A stretch of DNA of 63,591 bases, taken from assembly GCF_902859725.1 (NCBI RefSeq), contig NZ_CADIJP010000027.1, positions 1-63,591 on the forward strand. The letters run 5' to 3'. Shown in pieces: positions 1-9,631 of this stretch. The position numbers were made by a program, and so were the translations under genes. The notes beneath the pieces are model-generated. The model worked only from the letters and a program-made list of their open reading frames with translations. It made no database searches and was not told the origin of the DNA. This stretch comes from Achromobacter mucicolens. GTDB taxonomy: Bacteria > Pseudomonadota > Gammaproteobacteria > Burkholderiales > Burkholderiaceae_B. How positions within the stretch are numbered: position 1 is the first letter of the stretch; the number at the start of each line of letters is the position of its first letter.

Positions 1-632
1 GGGACGTCGCCGGCAGCCGGCGGAGGCGGCGGCGTGCCGGGACGGCCGTCGGCGCCGCGCATGCCGGGATGGCCCTTGCCGTCCGCGCGGCCTTCCATCT
101 TGGCGTGGCGTTCGGCCATGCGCGCTTCGCGCTCCTTGACGATCTTGGTCACCTGGGCGCGCTGCGTGTCGTTCAGGCTATCCCATACGGCCAGCCATTG
201 GTCGCGAACCTGCTTGGCCTGCGGCTCGAACGCGTCGCGGCGCTTTTCCGACTGGTCGATGAGGGCGCGAGGATCGAGCTTGCCGCTGTCCAGCTGCGCC
301 TTGAGCAATTCGTGGCGCTTGCCGCCGGCGGCGCGCATGGCTTCGTGCAGGCTGCGCTGGCTGTCCTGGGCGGTCTTGAAGAGAGCCTCCTGCTTGGCGT
401 CGAGTTTCAGCTCGGCAACCTGTGCCTTGGAGACGGGGCCCAGTCCGGGGATGAACAGGCCGTCGCGCATGCCCTTGTGGAAACCACCGCCGCGATGGCC
501 TTCGTGCATGGCGGCCGGTCCGCCGTCAGCGGGCGGAGGCGGCGCAGCCATGGCGGAGCCAGCCGCGAAACCGCTCGACGCGGCGACGATTGCAAGGACG
601 GCCAGATTGGAGCGGATAGCGAATCGGGACAT
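1..632 (-). CDS. Spy/CpxP-like (LTxxQ) periplasmic protein, 3' end outside window
   Basis: The leftward frame opens at an ATG with AGGAGA just upstream and stays open for 210 codons to the left edge, so the C-terminus is missing. The product has a Sec signal peptide (about residues 1-29, ending in Ala-Met-Ala), a Gly/His/Pro-rich linker, then a charged, all-helical region rich in Lys, Gln, Ala and Arg. A stretch reading LNDTQRAQV matches the LTxxQ signature of the Spy/CpxP family, periplasmic chaperones or envelope-stress sensors. The visible end becomes Gly/Pro-rich. Identification rests on this signature and on composition; the exact subfamily is open. GTTTC repeats lie upstream. Confidence 0.75.
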   Translation of the reverse strand, partial: MSRFAIRSNLAVLAIVAASSGFAAGSAMAAPPPPADGGPAAMHEGHRGGGFHKGMRDGLFIPGLGPVSKAQVAELKLDAKQEALFKTAQDSQRSLHEAMRAAGGKRHELLKAQLDSGKLDPRALIDQSEKRRDAFEPQAKQVRDQWLAVWDSLNDTQRAQVTKIVKEREARMAERHAKMEGRADGKGHPGMRGADGRPGTPPPPPAAGDV

Positions 633-680
633 GTAGGTCTCCTGAAAGTGAAGAAAGCGAGGCCATTGTGCGATCCCGCT

Positions 681-717
681 GGTTTCATCCAGGTTTCGTT
701 TGCGGCCGTCTTGTTTC
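681..717 (-). promoter_or_regulatory. Three phased GTTTC repeats upstream of the Spy-like gene
   Basis: GTTTC occurs at 682-686, 693-697 and 713-717, read as GAAAC on the gene's strand. Spacings of 11 and 20 bp put all three on roughly one face of the helix, 50-85 bp before the Spy-like start. Tandem half-sites on one helical face are typical of response-regulator sites; CpxR boxes (GTAAA repeats) control the spy family elsewhere. Assignment to a regulator is inference. Confidence 0.35.
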
Positions 718-746
718 AGTCGATTGCTTGCCCCGCAGACGCGAGA

Positions 747-769
747 ACGGGGCCCTCGAAGGGCCCCGT
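747..769 (-). terminator. Hairpin after the surE-pcm-nlpD-exonuclease operon
   Basis: ACGGGGCCC and GGGCCCCGT form a perfect 9-bp stem around a 5-nt loop, 57 bases past the stop of the exonuclease gene. On the minus strand it is followed by TTCTCG, a weak U-tract. It likely ends the leftward operon. Confidence 0.6.
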
Positions 770-825
770 CCGCATGCTGTCCCATTCACCGCAATGGGTC
801 GGCATCAGTAAGCTGCTGGCGACGG

Positions 826-1605
826 TCAGCCCGCGTCCCAGGCCGCCATGTATTCCTTCCAGTGCGGGGCGTCGCTAGCGCCGAGCGTATCGCGCACCAG
901 CGCGATTTCGGCCTCGTAGGCCGTGCGGTCCAGTTCGCCACGCAGGAAACGGAACCGGCAGTAGACCAGCCACGTATTGACGACGTCGGTTTCGCAATAC
1001 GCCCGCACCTCGTCGGCGCGGCCCGTGCTCCAGGCCTCCCACACCTTGCTGCCGTCCATGCCCAGCTTGCCGGGAAAGCCGCACAGCTTGGCCAGTTCAT
1101 CGAGCGGCGCGTTGGCGCGGCCGTTGTACTTGGCCAGCACGTCCATCAGGTCGACGTGCCGTGTGTGGTAGCGGGAGATGTAGTTGTTGAACTTGAAGTC
1201 GCGGTCTTCTTCGCCCATGTCCCAGTAACGCGGCGCGGGCACGCCCTGGATCAGGCTGCGGTAATGCAGCACGGGCAGGTCGAAACCCGAGCCGTTCCAG
1301 CTGACCAGGCGAGGCGTGTAGCGCTCGATGGTCTTGAAAAAACCCGCGAGCAGCGCCGCTTCGGGATCGTCCGGCTGGCCCAGCGTCTTGACGCGAAACC
1401 CCTGGTCGTCGCGGAACACGCAGCCCACCACCGCGACCTTGTGCAGGTGCAAGGGCAGAAAGTCGTGCCCCACGGCTTCACGCCGCGCCGTCAACGCACG
1501 CTCGACCACTTCCTGGTCGGGCACGTCGGCGCCCCAGCCGTTGAGCTTGCGCAGCCCGTCGGCATCGGGGATGGTCTCGAGGTCGAATACCAGGGTAGGC
1601 GTCAT
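826..1605 (-). CDS. PolB-type 3'-5' exonuclease (DnaQ-like fold)
   Basis: A 259-residue protein of the 'predicted 3'-5' exonuclease related to PolB' family. The three exonuclease motifs are visible: Exo I with Asp8 and Glu10 (VFDLET), Exo II around Asn104-Asp109 (SWNGSGFD), and Exo III as Tyr203-x3-Asp207 (YCETD). These acidic residues bind two metal ions and hydrolyse nucleotides from a 3' end. The ATG overlaps the nlpD stop by 4 bp (ATGA), so it is translationally coupled as the last gene of the surE-pcm-nlpD operon, the place rpoS holds in E. coli. The biological substrate is not known. Confidence 0.88.
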   Translation of the reverse strand: MTPTLVFDLETIPDADGLRKLNGWGADVPDQEVVERALTARREAVGHDFLPLHLHKVAVVGCVFRDDQGFRVKTLGQPDDPEAALLAGFFKTIERYTPRLVSWNGSGFDLPVLHYRSLIQGVPAPRYWDMGEEDRDFKFNNYISRYHTRHVDLMDVLAKYNGRANAPLDELAKLCGFPGKLGMDGSKVWEAWSTGRADEVRAYCETDVVNTWLVYCRFRFLRGELDRTAYEAEIALVRDTLGASDAPHWKEYMAAWDAG

Positions 1606-2459
1606 TTGGGCGGCAGATATTGCATCGGGTCGACCGGCGTACCCTGGCGGCGGATCTCGAAGTGCAGGCGCGGCGAGGTGGTGTCGCTTTGGCCCAGCTC
1701 GGCGATCTTGGCGCCGCGCTTGACCGTCTGGCCGGTCTTCACGAGCAGCGAGCGGTTGTGCGCGTACGCCGTGATGAAGCCGTTCTGGTGTTCGACGATG
1801 ATGAGGTTGCCCAGGCCGCGCACGCCGTTGCCGCTGTACTTGACCAGCCCATCGGCCGCGGCGGTGATCGGGTCGCCCAGCGCGCCGGCGATATCGATGC
1901 CCTTGCTGCTGCTGTTAAAGCCCTGCACGATCTGGCCGTTGGCCGGCCAGGCCCAGTTGATGACGCCCGCATCGGCCGCGCGCGGCGCCGGCTTGGTGTC
2001 CACGGGCGCCGGAGGCGCGGTGGGGGTGGCGTCGGGCGCGGGCGTGGTGGCCACGGGTGTTTCGGGCTGGTCCAGCGGACGCGGTTGCGGCTTGGCGCCG
2101 GAGATCGGCGCGGTTTGCGCGCCACCGGTGGCGCCGCCGGACATGCGCAGCACCTGTCCCACCGAGATCTGGTTGGGATCGCTGATGTTGTTCCAGCGCT
2201 TGATGTTTTCGATGTCGACGTTGTTGGCGCGGGCGATCTTGTAGAGCGTGTCGCCCGGCTTGACCACATAGCTGCCGGACGTCGCCGTCGGCGCGGGTTG
2301 CCCGCCGGTCATGTCGACCACGGGGGCACGAGTACCTTTGGATGCGCAGCCGGCCAGGATGGCGAGGCTGAGGACCCCCACTGCAAAGAGCGGGCGGCGC
2401 AGGCGCGTCATGGACGCGCCCAAATTCATATCGGTCAGTTGCAACTGCCCGTTGAGCAT
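1602..2459 (-). CDS. nlpD: NlpD-like murein lipoprotein (LysM + degenerate M23 domain)
   Basis: From the chosen ATG (CAGGAG 6-11 nt upstream) the protein has 286 residues. A lipobox LAGC puts the lipidated Cys at 38; a LysM peptidoglycan-binding domain covers about 64-107, followed by a Pro/Ala-rich linker and a C-terminal LytM/M23 domain. The usual zinc ligands are not intact: the HxxxD site reads KGIDI, and the HxH site reads RLHFEIR. This fits NlpD/EnvC proteins, which have lost catalysis and instead activate cell-separation amidases at the septum. Starts at internal Met 11 or Met 17 would still give a lipoprotein signal. It lies 16 bp after pcm. Confidence 0.9.
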   Translation of the reverse strand: MLNGQLQLTDMNLGASMTRLRRPLFAVGVLSLAILAGCASKGTRAPVVDMTGGQPAPTATSGSYVVKPGDTLYKIARANNVDIENIKRWNNISDPNQISVGQVLRMSGGATGGAQTAPISGAKPQPRPLDQPETPVATTPAPDATPTAPPAPVDTKPAPRAADAGVINWAWPANGQIVQGFNSSSKGIDIAGALGDPITAAADGLVKYSGNGVRGLGNLIIVEHQNGFITAYAHNRSLLVKTGQTVKRGAKIAELGQSDTTSPRLHFEIRRQGTPVDPMQYLPPK

Positions 2460-2475
2460 ACGTTTCTCCTGTTGC

Positions 2476-3300
2476 TCAAGATTGTATTCCGGACCGTAGC
2501 GGCACAAAGCGCACGGCCTCTAGTTCGGTTCGTTTCCAGCTTGCCGCGCCCGTGCGTTCGATCAGAACCAGGCGCTGGTTCGAGCCCCCTTCGGGAGCGA
2601 TGAGACGGCCTCCCGGAGCAAGCTGCGTCAGCAGCGCTTGCGGGATGGCCAGACCTGCGGCAGCCACAACGATAGCATCGAACGGCGCCACGCCGGGCAG
2701 CCCCAAGGTGCCGTCGCCATAGATGAGACGGATCCTTGTGGTGAGCCGCAAGGCGCGTAAATGCTCGCGCGCCAGCTCGTACAAACCGCGGATGCGTTCG
2801 ATGGTGTGGACGTCGCGCACGAACTGCGCGAGCACTGCGGCCTGATACCCGCAACCGGCTCCGACCTCGAGCACACGGGTGGGCGCGCGGTCTTCGCAAG
2901 CAGCCGCGATCATACGCGCGACGACCCACGGCTGGGAAATGGTTTGCGAGTGGCCGATGGGCAAGGCCGCGTCTTCGTAGGCTCGGCTGGCAAGCGCCTC
3001 ATCAACGAACAGGTGGCGCGGCACGGCGGCCATGGCGTTCAGGACGCGCTCGTCCGTGATGCCTTGGGTGCGCAGGCGCTGGACCATGGCCTGGCGCAAC
3101 CGTTCGGAGTTCAGGCCCAGATTGCTGCCCGCCTGCGGCAGCGGCGCCTGCGATTGCCGGGGAAGCGCGGCAGCGGAAATTCGCGTGTTGCTGTTGGCCG
3201 GCGTGTAGCCCGGACCGAGCCGGCCGGCGTCGTGGCGGGCCGGGCTGGCGCGGCTGGCCGCGCCGGGGGTGAGGTCCGGCTGGCTTATCCGTTTGCGCAT
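2476..3300 (-). CDS. pcm: Protein-L-isoaspartate O-methyltransferase
   Basis: The 274-residue product methylates isoaspartyl residues in aged proteins using S-adenosylmethionine. The class I methyltransferase core begins around residue 60; the SAM-binding loop [14 protein letters not shown] and the family segment [11 protein letters not shown] are clear. The first ~60 residues are a low-complexity extension absent from E. coli Pcm (208 residues), so an internal start is possible, but no better ribosome site is evident. Its 5' end overlaps surE by 16 bp, indicating coupling. Pairing with surE is a widely conserved stress/stationary-phase arrangement. Confidence 0.9.
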   Translation of the reverse strand: MRKRISQPDLTPGAASRASPARHDAGRLGPGYTPANSNTRISAAALPRQSQAPLPQAGSNLGLNSERLRQAMVQRLRTQGITDERVLNAMAAVPRHLFVDEALASRAYEDAALPIGHSQTISQPWVVARMIAAACEDRAPTRVLEVGAGCGYQAAVLAQFVRDVHTIERIRGLYELAREHLRALRLTTRIRLIYGDGTLGLPGVAPFDAIVVAAAGLAIPQALLTQLAPGGRLIAPEGGSNQRLVLIERTGAASWKRTELEAVRFVPLRSGIQS

Positions 3301-4043
3301 AGCGGCTCCGCCCAGGTGCGGATCTCGTCAAGCTGGCTGTGCTGCGTCAGGTCCAGGCGCAACGGCGTGACCGACACGATGCCCTGCTCGACGGCATGGA
3401 AGTCCGTGCCGGGCGTGGCGTCCGCGGCCAGGCCGACCGGTCCGATCCAATAGACCGTGTCGCCGTAGGGCGTGGTCGTGCGCACGACGGGCTGCGACGG
3501 ATGCCGCTTGCCCAGCCGCGTGACCGCAAAGCCGTGCATGTCTTCGAAGCGGCGGTTGGGGATGTTGACGTTGAGCAGCACCGGCGCCGCGAGGGGCTGG
3601 GCCAGATGGCGCTCGACCACCAGGCGGGCCGCGCGCGCGGCCGATTCGATGTGCTCCCAGCCTTTTTCCGCCAGCGAGAACGCGATGGCGGGAATGCCGA
3701 ACAGATAGCCTTCGCTGGCCGCGGCGACGGTGCCCGAATAGAGGGTGTCGTCGCCCATGTTGGCGCCGTTGTTGATGCCCGACACGACGAGGTCGGGACG
3801 CGCGTCCATGAGACCCGTCAGCGCGACGTGGACGCAATCGGACGGCGTGCCGTTGACCGCGATGAAGCCGTTGGAGGCGGTGCGCACCGACAGCGGCCGG
3901 TTTAGCGTGAGCGAGTTGGAGGCGCCGCTGTGGTTGGTCTCGGGGGCGACGACGGTCAAATCGCCCAGCCCTTCCAGCGCCGCCACCAGCGCCTCTAGGC
4001 CGGGGGCCGAATAGCCATCATCGTTCGAAACCAGAATTCGCAT
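3285..4043 (-). CDS. surE: 5'/3'-nucleotidase SurE
   Basis: A 252-residue metal-dependent nucleotidase that removes phosphate from nucleoside monophosphates. The N-terminus [15 protein letters not shown] holds the Asp8-Asp9 metal pair, followed by NHSGAS and SGINNGAN, the other active-site loops. The frame runs further upstream, but family alignment fixes the start at this Met. It is the first gene of the leftward operon surE-pcm-nlpD-exonuclease, and its promoter must lie in the 94-bp gap shared with the divergent plsY. Confidence 0.95.
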   Translation of the reverse strand: MRILVSNDDGYSAPGLEALVAALEGLGDLTVVAPETNHSGASNSLTLNRPLSVRTASNGFIAVNGTPSDCVHVALTGLMDARPDLVVSGINNGANMGDDTLYSGTVAAASEGYLFGIPAIAFSLAEKGWEHIESAARAARLVVERHLAQPLAAPVLLNVNIPNRRFEDMHGFAVTRLGKRHPSQPVVRTTTPYGDTVYWIGPVGLAADATPGTDFHAVEQGIVSVTPLRLDLTQHSQLDEIRTWAEPLCANG

Positions 4044-4072
4044 TGTGCATCCGAAAGAAAATAAAACGCGGG

Positions 4073-4102
4073 TGACGCTGCGGATTGTACCCGCGGTAGA
4101 AT
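4073..4102 (+). promoter_or_regulatory. Possible sigma-70 promoter of plsY
   Basis: TAGAAT at 4097-4102 resembles a -10 box, with TGACGC at 4073-4078 as a poor -35 at 18 bp spacing, 35 bases before the plsY ATG. This is a pattern match only. Confidence 0.3.
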
Positions 4103-4137
4103 CCGCAGCCATTACTACAACAACGGACTCCCTTTCC

Positions 4138-4776
4138 ATGGCGATAACCGAACCTTCCCTGGCGTTTTCCATTGCGCTCGTCGTGCTGGCCTACCTGATC
4201 GGCTCCGTGCCGTTCGCCGTGGTCGTCAGCAAGCTGATGGGCCTTCAGGACCCGCGCAGCTACGGGTCCAAGAACCCCGGCGCCACCAATGTGCTGCGCA
4301 CCGGCAACAAGACCGCTGCCGCGCTGACGCTGCTGGGGGACGCCGCCAAGGGATGGTTTGCGATCTGGCTGGCCGAAAAGCTGGCGCCGGGCATCGGTCC
4401 CGTCGCCCTGGCCTGCGTGGCGCTGGCGGCCTTCATCGGCCACCTGTATCCGGTGTTCCTGGGGTTCAAGGGCGGCAAGGGCGTGGCCACCGCGCTGGGC
4501 GTGCTGGTGGCAATCCAGCCCTGGCTGGCCGTGGCTACCGCCGCGACCTGGCTGATCATCGCCATTTTCTTCCGGTATTCGTCGCTGGCGTCGCTGGTCG
4601 CCGCGTTTTTTGCCCCCGTGTACTACGTGTTCGGATCGGGCCTGGCCTGGCAGGCGCAGCCCGCGCTGGGCGTGGCCCTGGCGGTTATCGGCATCCTGCT
4701 GTTCTACCGCCATCGCGCCAACATTGCTCGCCTGATCCAGGGGACCGAAAGCCGCATTGGCAGCAAGAAGAAGTAA
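4138..4776 (+). CDS. plsY: Acyl-phosphate:glycerol-3-phosphate acyltransferase PlsY
   Basis: A 212-residue integral inner-membrane enzyme that moves an acyl chain from acyl-phosphate to glycerol-3-phosphate, the first step of phospholipid synthesis. The three PlsY cytoplasmic motifs are present in order: [20 protein letters not shown] (phosphate binding) and [10 protein letters not shown]. About five membrane segments alternate with them, and the tail is short and lysine-rich. The start is set by the family N-terminus; the ribosome site (GGACTCCC) is weak. It is divergent from surE and converges on tsaD, with a shared terminator between. Confidence 0.95.
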   Translation: MAITEPSLAFSIALVVLAYLIGSVPFAVVVSKLMGLQDPRSYGSKNPGATNVLRTGNKTAAALTLLGDAAKGWFAIWLAEKLAPGIGPVALACVALAAFIGHLYPVFLGFKGGKGVATALGVLVAIQPWLAVATAATWLIIAIFFRYSSLASLVAAFFAPVYYVFGSGLAWQAQPALGVALAVIGILLFYRHRANIARLIQGTESRIGSKKK

Positions 4777-4798
4777 TTCCCCGAACGGAAATTGATAG

Positions 4799-4822
4799 AA
4801 CGGGCGGCCTTAGCCGCCCGTT
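4799..4822. terminator. Bidirectional terminator between plsY and tsaD
   Basis: AACGGGCGGC and GCCGCCCGTT form a perfect 10-bp stem with a CTTA loop. It is followed by TCATTT on the plus strand and preceded by short A-rich sequence, so it can serve both converging genes. It ends 5 bases from the tsaD stop. Confidence 0.8.
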
Positions 4823-4827
4823 TCATT

Positions 4828-5859
4828 TCAGGCGATATCGGCCAGATCCCAGCGAGGCTTGACCGTGAAGCTGTGCGCGCTGGCGTCCAGCGTCGCCAAT
4901 CCGGCCTTTACCCGCTCGGCCGCCGCGAAGGCGATCATCGCGCCGTTGTCGGTGCACAGCTCCAGGGGCGGAAAGTACGCGCGCGCCTTGAGCGGCTTGA
5001 GCGCGGCATCCAGCTTGGCGCGCAGGAGCTGGTTGGCCCCCACGCCGCCGGCCACCACCAGCCGCCGCAGGCCGGTCTGCTTCAAGGCGCGGATGGACTT
5101 GGCCGCCAGCACTTCCACGATGGCCGCCTGCGTGGCGGCGGCCAGGTCCGCGCGGGTCTGTTCGTCCAGGCCGCCGTTCTGCTCGGCCGCCTTCACTCGA
5201 GTCAGGACGGCCGTTTTCAGACCGCTGAAACTGAAATCCAGGTCGCCGCTGTGCAGCATGGGCCGCGGCAGGTCAAAGCGCGACGCATCGCCGCTGGCGG
5301 CCAGCCGGGACAGCGCGGGTCCGCCCGGATAGCCCAGACCCATCAGCTTGGCGGATTTGTCGAAGGCCTCGCCCGCGGCGTCGTCCAGCGTTTCGCCCAG
5401 GAGTTCGTAGCGACCCACCCCATCGACCCGCATGAGCTGGGTATGCCCGCCGGACACCAGCAAGGCGATGAAGGGAAATTCGGGCCGGGGATCGGCCAGC
5501 ATCGGCGACAGCAGATGGCCTTCGAGGTGATGGATGCCGATGGCCGGCAGGCCGCGGGACCAGGCGAACGCCTGCGCCACGCTCGCGCCGACCAGCAAGG
5601 CGCCGGCCAGGCCGGGGCCGGCCGTATAGGCCACTGCCCCGACATCGGACATCTGAATGCCCGCCTCTTCCAGCACCTGGCGGGTCAGCGGAATCACGCG
5701 CCGGATGTGGTCGCGCGAGGCAAGTTCCGGCACCACGCCCCCATATTCCTGGTGCATGGCGATCTGGGTGTGCAGCGCGTGCGCGAGCAGGCCGCGTTCC
5801 GTACAGACGGCTGCGACGCCGGTTTCGTCGCAGGAGCTTTCAAAGCCGAGAATGATCAT
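4828..5859 (-). CDS. tsaD: tRNA N6-adenosine threonylcarbamoyltransferase TsaD
   Basis: A 343-residue ASKHA-fold enzyme that, with TsaB and TsaE, transfers the threonylcarbamoyl group to A37 of ANN-decoding tRNAs. The N-terminus [16 protein letters not shown] is the standard start; the metal-binding motif HHLEGH and the ATP-site segment [10 protein letters not shown] follow. The length matches bacterial TsaD (about 340). The gene stands alone on the minus strand, with the purine permease divergent upstream. Confidence 0.95.
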   Translation of the reverse strand: MIILGFESSCDETGVAAVCTERGLLAHALHTQIAMHQEYGGVVPELASRDHIRRVIPLTRQVLEEAGIQMSDVGAVAYTAGPGLAGALLVGASVAQAFAWSRGLPAIGIHHLEGHLLSPMLADPRPEFPFIALLVSGGHTQLMRVDGVGRYELLGETLDDAAGEAFDKSAKLMGLGYPGGPALSRLAASGDASRFDLPRPMLHSGDLDFSFSGLKTAVLTRVKAAEQNGGLDEQTRADLAAATQAAIVEVLAAKSIRALKQTGLRRLVVAGGVGANQLLRAKLDAALKPLKARAYFPPLELCTDNGAMIAFAAAERVKAGLATLDASAHSFTVKPRWDLADIA

Positions 5860-5969
5860 GGCGGCAGAGTTTACAACTGATGCGAAAATACGCCTGTTCT
5901 TGAATGGGACGGGGGATGCGCCCCTGCCCGACACAACCTGAAAATCCTGCAAAAACCCTGGGGACTCGA

Positions 5970-7262
5970 ATGCTGGAGAAGCTATTCAAGCTGCGTGAGC
6001 ACGGCACGACCGCAAGAACGGAAGTCGTTGCCGGCCTGACGACATTCCTGACGATGTCGTACATCATCTTCGTCAATCCGGACATCCTGTCCTCGACCGG
6101 CATGGACCGCGACGCCGTGTTCGTGGCCACGTGCCTTGCCGCCGCGCTGGGGTCGCTGGTGATGGCGTTCATCGCCAACTGGCCGATCGGCATGGCCCCC
6201 GGCATGGGCCTGAACGCCTTTTTTGCCTTCACCGTGGTCAAGACCATGGGCTACACCTGGGAGCAGGCGCTGGGCGCCGTGTTCATCTCGGGTGTCATCT
6301 TCCTTTTCCTGACGATATCCGGCATCCGGGTCTGGCTGGTCAAGGGCATCCCGCATTCACTACGCAGCGCGATTGCCGCCGGCATCGGGTTGTTCCTGGC
6401 AATTATCGCGCTATCGAGCGCCGGGATCGTGGTCGCGCATCCGGCCACCAAGGTCACGCTGGGCAACCTCACGGCGCACGGTCCGCTCTTTGCCATCCTG
6501 GGCTTTTTCGTGATCGCATCCCTGGACGCGCTACGCGTGCGCGGCGCCATCCTGATCGGCATCATCGTCGTCACCGTGCTGTCGATGGTGCTGGGCTACA
6601 ACGAGTTCAAGGGCATCTTCTCGGCGCCGCCCAGCCTGTCGCCCACGCTTTTCAAGCTGGACATCATGGGCGCCCTGCACTCCGGGTTCGTGCACGTGAT
6701 CCTGGTGTTCGTGCTGGTCGAGGTGTTCGATGCGACCGGCACGCTGGTGGGCGTGGCCAAGCGCGCGGGCCTGGTGCCCGAAGACCGGCCCAACCGCCTG
6801 GGCCGCGCGCTGTTCGCGGACAGCACGGCCATCGTGGCCGGCTCGATGCTGGGGACCAGCAGCACCACGGCGTATGTCGAGAGCGCGTCCGGCGTGCAGG
6901 CTGGCGGCCGCACCGGCATGACCGCGCTGATCGTGGGCCTGCTGTTCCTGGCCGCGCTGTTCATCTCGCCGCTGGCGGGGGCCGTGCCGGCCTACGCCAC
7001 CGCCCCCGCCCTGCTCTACGTCGCCGGCCTGATGATGCGCGAGCTCATCGACATCGACTGGAATGACGTCTGCGAGGCCACGCCCGCCGCGCTGACCGCG
7101 CTGGTCATGCCGTTCACGTATTCCATCGCCAACGGCATCGCCTTCGGTTTCATCAGCTACGTGGTGCTCAAGACCGCCACGGGCAAGATGCGCGACGTGC
7201 ACCCGGCCACGTGGCTCGTGGCCGTGCTGTTCGTGATCCGCTACGCGTTCTTCCCGGAATAA
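5970..7262 (+). CDS. NCS2-family (AzgA-like) purine permease
   Basis: A 430-residue inner-membrane protein with about 13 hydrophobic segments. The AzgA branch features are clear: an N-terminal [21 protein letters not shown] segment, the [10 protein letters not shown] loop, and the substrate-loop Glu/Asp in [11 protein letters not shown] followed by [14 protein letters not shown]. Such proteins import adenine, guanine or hypoxanthine with protons; which base is preferred cannot be read here. The start is chosen at the Met preceded by TGGGGAC, 66 bases inside the open frame. It is single-gene, with palindromic repeats just downstream. Confidence 0.88.
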   Translation: MLEKLFKLREHGTTARTEVVAGLTTFLTMSYIIFVNPDILSSTGMDRDAVFVATCLAAALGSLVMAFIANWPIGMAPGMGLNAFFAFTVVKTMGYTWEQALGAVFISGVIFLFLTISGIRVWLVKGIPHSLRSAIAAGIGLFLAIIALSSAGIVVAHPATKVTLGNLTAHGPLFAILGFFVIASLDALRVRGAILIGIIVVTVLSMVLGYNEFKGIFSAPPSLSPTLFKLDIMGALHSGFVHVILVFVLVEVFDATGTLVGVAKRAGLVPEDRPNRLGRALFADSTAIVAGSMLGTSSTTAYVESASGVQAGGRTGMTALIVGLLFLAALFISPLAGAVPAYATAPALLYVAGLMMRELIDIDWNDVCEATPAALTALVMPFTYSIANGIAFGFISYVVLKTATGKMRDVHPATWLVAVLFVIRYAFFPE

Positions 7263-7272
7263 GCGGAGTCGC

Positions 7273-7347
7273 TTGGCAAGGTGTCAGACACCCTGGCGGC
7301 ACCTTGCCAACTTGGCGGTCACGTCTGGCAGGGGGTCAGACACCTTG
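7273..7347. repeat. REP-like pair of inverted palindromes (GGTGTCAGACACC)
   Basis: GGTGTCAGACACC (7280-7292) is a perfect odd palindrome. A second copy, GGGGTCAGACACC, is at 7332-7344. The 19-base blocks 7277-7295 and 7329-7347 are inverted copies of each other (17 of 19 match). TTGGCAAGGTG (7273-7283) also pairs perfectly with CACCTTGCCAA (7300-7310). The block lies between convergent genes and may act as a terminator or mRNA stabiliser, like the REP/BIME elements of other bacteria. Confidence 0.6.
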
Positions 7348-7369
7348 AGGCCCGCTCTGGCCGGTTTTT

Positions 7370-7726
7370 TCATTCGGCCGCAGTCCACACCGCCAATTCG
7401 TAGCCGTCCAGATCTGTGAAATGGAAGCGGCTGCCGCCCGGAAAAGTGAATTCGTCGCGGCTGATGCGTCCGCCTGCGGTCAAAATGCGCTGCCGGATCG
7501 CGGCCAGGTCGTCGCCGTACAGGATGACAAGCGGACCGCCGGGGCGCACCGCTTCGCCGGTCGTGAAGCCGCCCGTCAGACGGCCATCGGAAAACTCGGT
7601 GTAGGCGGGACCGTAATCCGTGAAGGTCCAGCCGAAGACGTCGCCATAGAAGCGCTTGCTGCGGGCAATGTCCGCGACGTTGAACTCGATGTTGTCGATC
7701 TGATTGTTCTTGCCTCTTGCGCCCAT
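7370..7726 (-). CDS. VOC-family (glyoxalase/bleomycin-resistance fold) protein
   Basis: A 118-residue single-module VOC protein: IDNIEFNVADIARSKRFYG gives the first beta-alpha-beta unit, and DLDGYELAVW the last strand with the usual metal-ligand Glu. Such proteins dimerise to form one metal site and may be lyases, dioxygenases or drug-binding proteins; the substrate is not evident. The start is the ATG behind GGGAGG; an upstream extension is unlikely. It is a single gene with no metabolic neighbour that points to a substrate. Confidence 0.85.
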   Translation of the reverse strand: MGARGKNNQIDNIEFNVADIARSKRFYGDVFGWTFTDYGPAYTEFSDGRLTGGFTTGEAVRPGGPLVILYGDDLAAIRQRILTAGGRISRDEFTFPGGSRFHFTDLDGYELAVWTAAE

Positions 7727-7754
7727 CCGAGCCTCCCTGTGTGGCATGTGACCC

Positions 7755-7782
7755 AAAACGCGGCCGAAAAGCCGCGTTTTTT
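7755..7782. terminator. Terminator-like hairpin between divergent genes
   Basis: AAAACGCGGC and GCCGCGTTTT form a 10-bp stem with a CGAAAA loop and a further TT on the plus strand. It sits between the leftward VOC gene (start 7726) and the rightward monooxygenase gene (start 7959), so no annotated gene ends into it. Confidence 0.6.
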
Positions 7783-7958
7783 CTTTGGCTATTGTAGGGA
7801 TCGGAAAATTCAATCAACCCGGCCAAGGGCATGGTTGCTGGCAGGCGCCGTTGAATTCGCCGATACACTCCCCATGTAGATCAGCATATGGAGTTCATTT
7901 TGCGCCCTTCCCCCTTCCCCGCGCTGCACGCCTGTATTGACTCGGCAAAGGCGCCCGC

Positions 7959-8981
<1,023 letters not shown>

Positions 8982-9148
8982 GGGCCGCAAACCGCGCTTT
9001 GCACAGCGCCAACCATTGCGACGCAGCCTTCACCGGTTCTACTATTGCCTATCAAGCACCTGGCAACTACGCGTCGCCGCAATACGCCGGGACGGAAACC
9101 CGGCGTTTTCAGCCACTGCTTTTCGCCGCCCCGCGGCAAGGATTCCAC

Positions 9149-9523
9149 ATGAGTATTGTTGAACTCACCAAAGACAGCTTCCAGGAAGCCATCACGCCCG
9201 ACGGCACCCTGATCGTCGATTTCTGGGCGCCCTGGTGCGGCCCGTGCCGCGGCTTTGCCCCGGTCTTCGAACAGGCAGCCACCGAGCATCCGGACGTCAC
9301 GTTCGCCAAGGTGAACACCGATGTGGAGCAGGAACTGGCCGGCGCGCTGGGCATCCGCTCGATTCCCACGCTGATGGTCTTCCGCGAAAAGGTCCTGCTG
9401 TTCTCGCAACCGGGCGCCTTGTCCGGCGGCCAGCTCAATGAGCTGCTCGCAAAGATCAAGGAAGTGGACATGGAAAAGGTCCATCAAGAAATCGCCGCGG
9501 CGCAAGACAGCCAGGACGCGTAA
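9149..9523 (+). CDS. Thioredoxin-family protein
   Basis: A 124-residue cytoplasmic thioredoxin-fold protein with the canonical active site WCGPC (Cys30, Cys33), the buried Asp24, and the cis-Pro in IRSIPTLMVF. No signal peptide is present from the chosen Met, which follows a weak AAGGA. A 15-residue Asp/Gln/Ala-rich tail extends past the fold. It is a plausible general disulfide reductase, but a housekeeping TrxA usually sits next to rho, so this is probably a second thioredoxin. A strong terminator follows directly. Confidence 0.9.
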   Translation: MSIVELTKDSFQEAITPDGTLIVDFWAPWCGPCRGFAPVFEQAATEHPDVTFAKVNTDVEQELAGALGIRSIPTLMVFREKVLLFSQPGALSGGQLNELLAKIKEVDMEKVHQEIAAAQDSQDA

Positions 9524-9528
9524 ACACC

Positions 9529-9551
9529 AAGGGGCCCTCACCGGGCCCCTT
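9529..9551 (+). terminator. Terminator of the thioredoxin-like gene
   Basis: AAGGGGCCC and GGGCCCCTT form a 9-bp stem with a TCACC loop, followed by CCTTTTG, starting 6 bases past the stop codon. Confidence 0.8.
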
Positions 9552-9631
9552 CCTTTTGCACTAGGGCAGTGCAGCCCCACCGTTGCGCAAGCCGTGGCGC
9601 ATCCCGGCCTGCGCTCACGCGCGCGGCTGGG

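Noticed and set aside
1-1605. rpoS after nlpD
   Set aside because: The gene after nlpD has DnaQ-type exonuclease motifs, not sigma regions 2 and 4, and the next one is a Spy-like protein.
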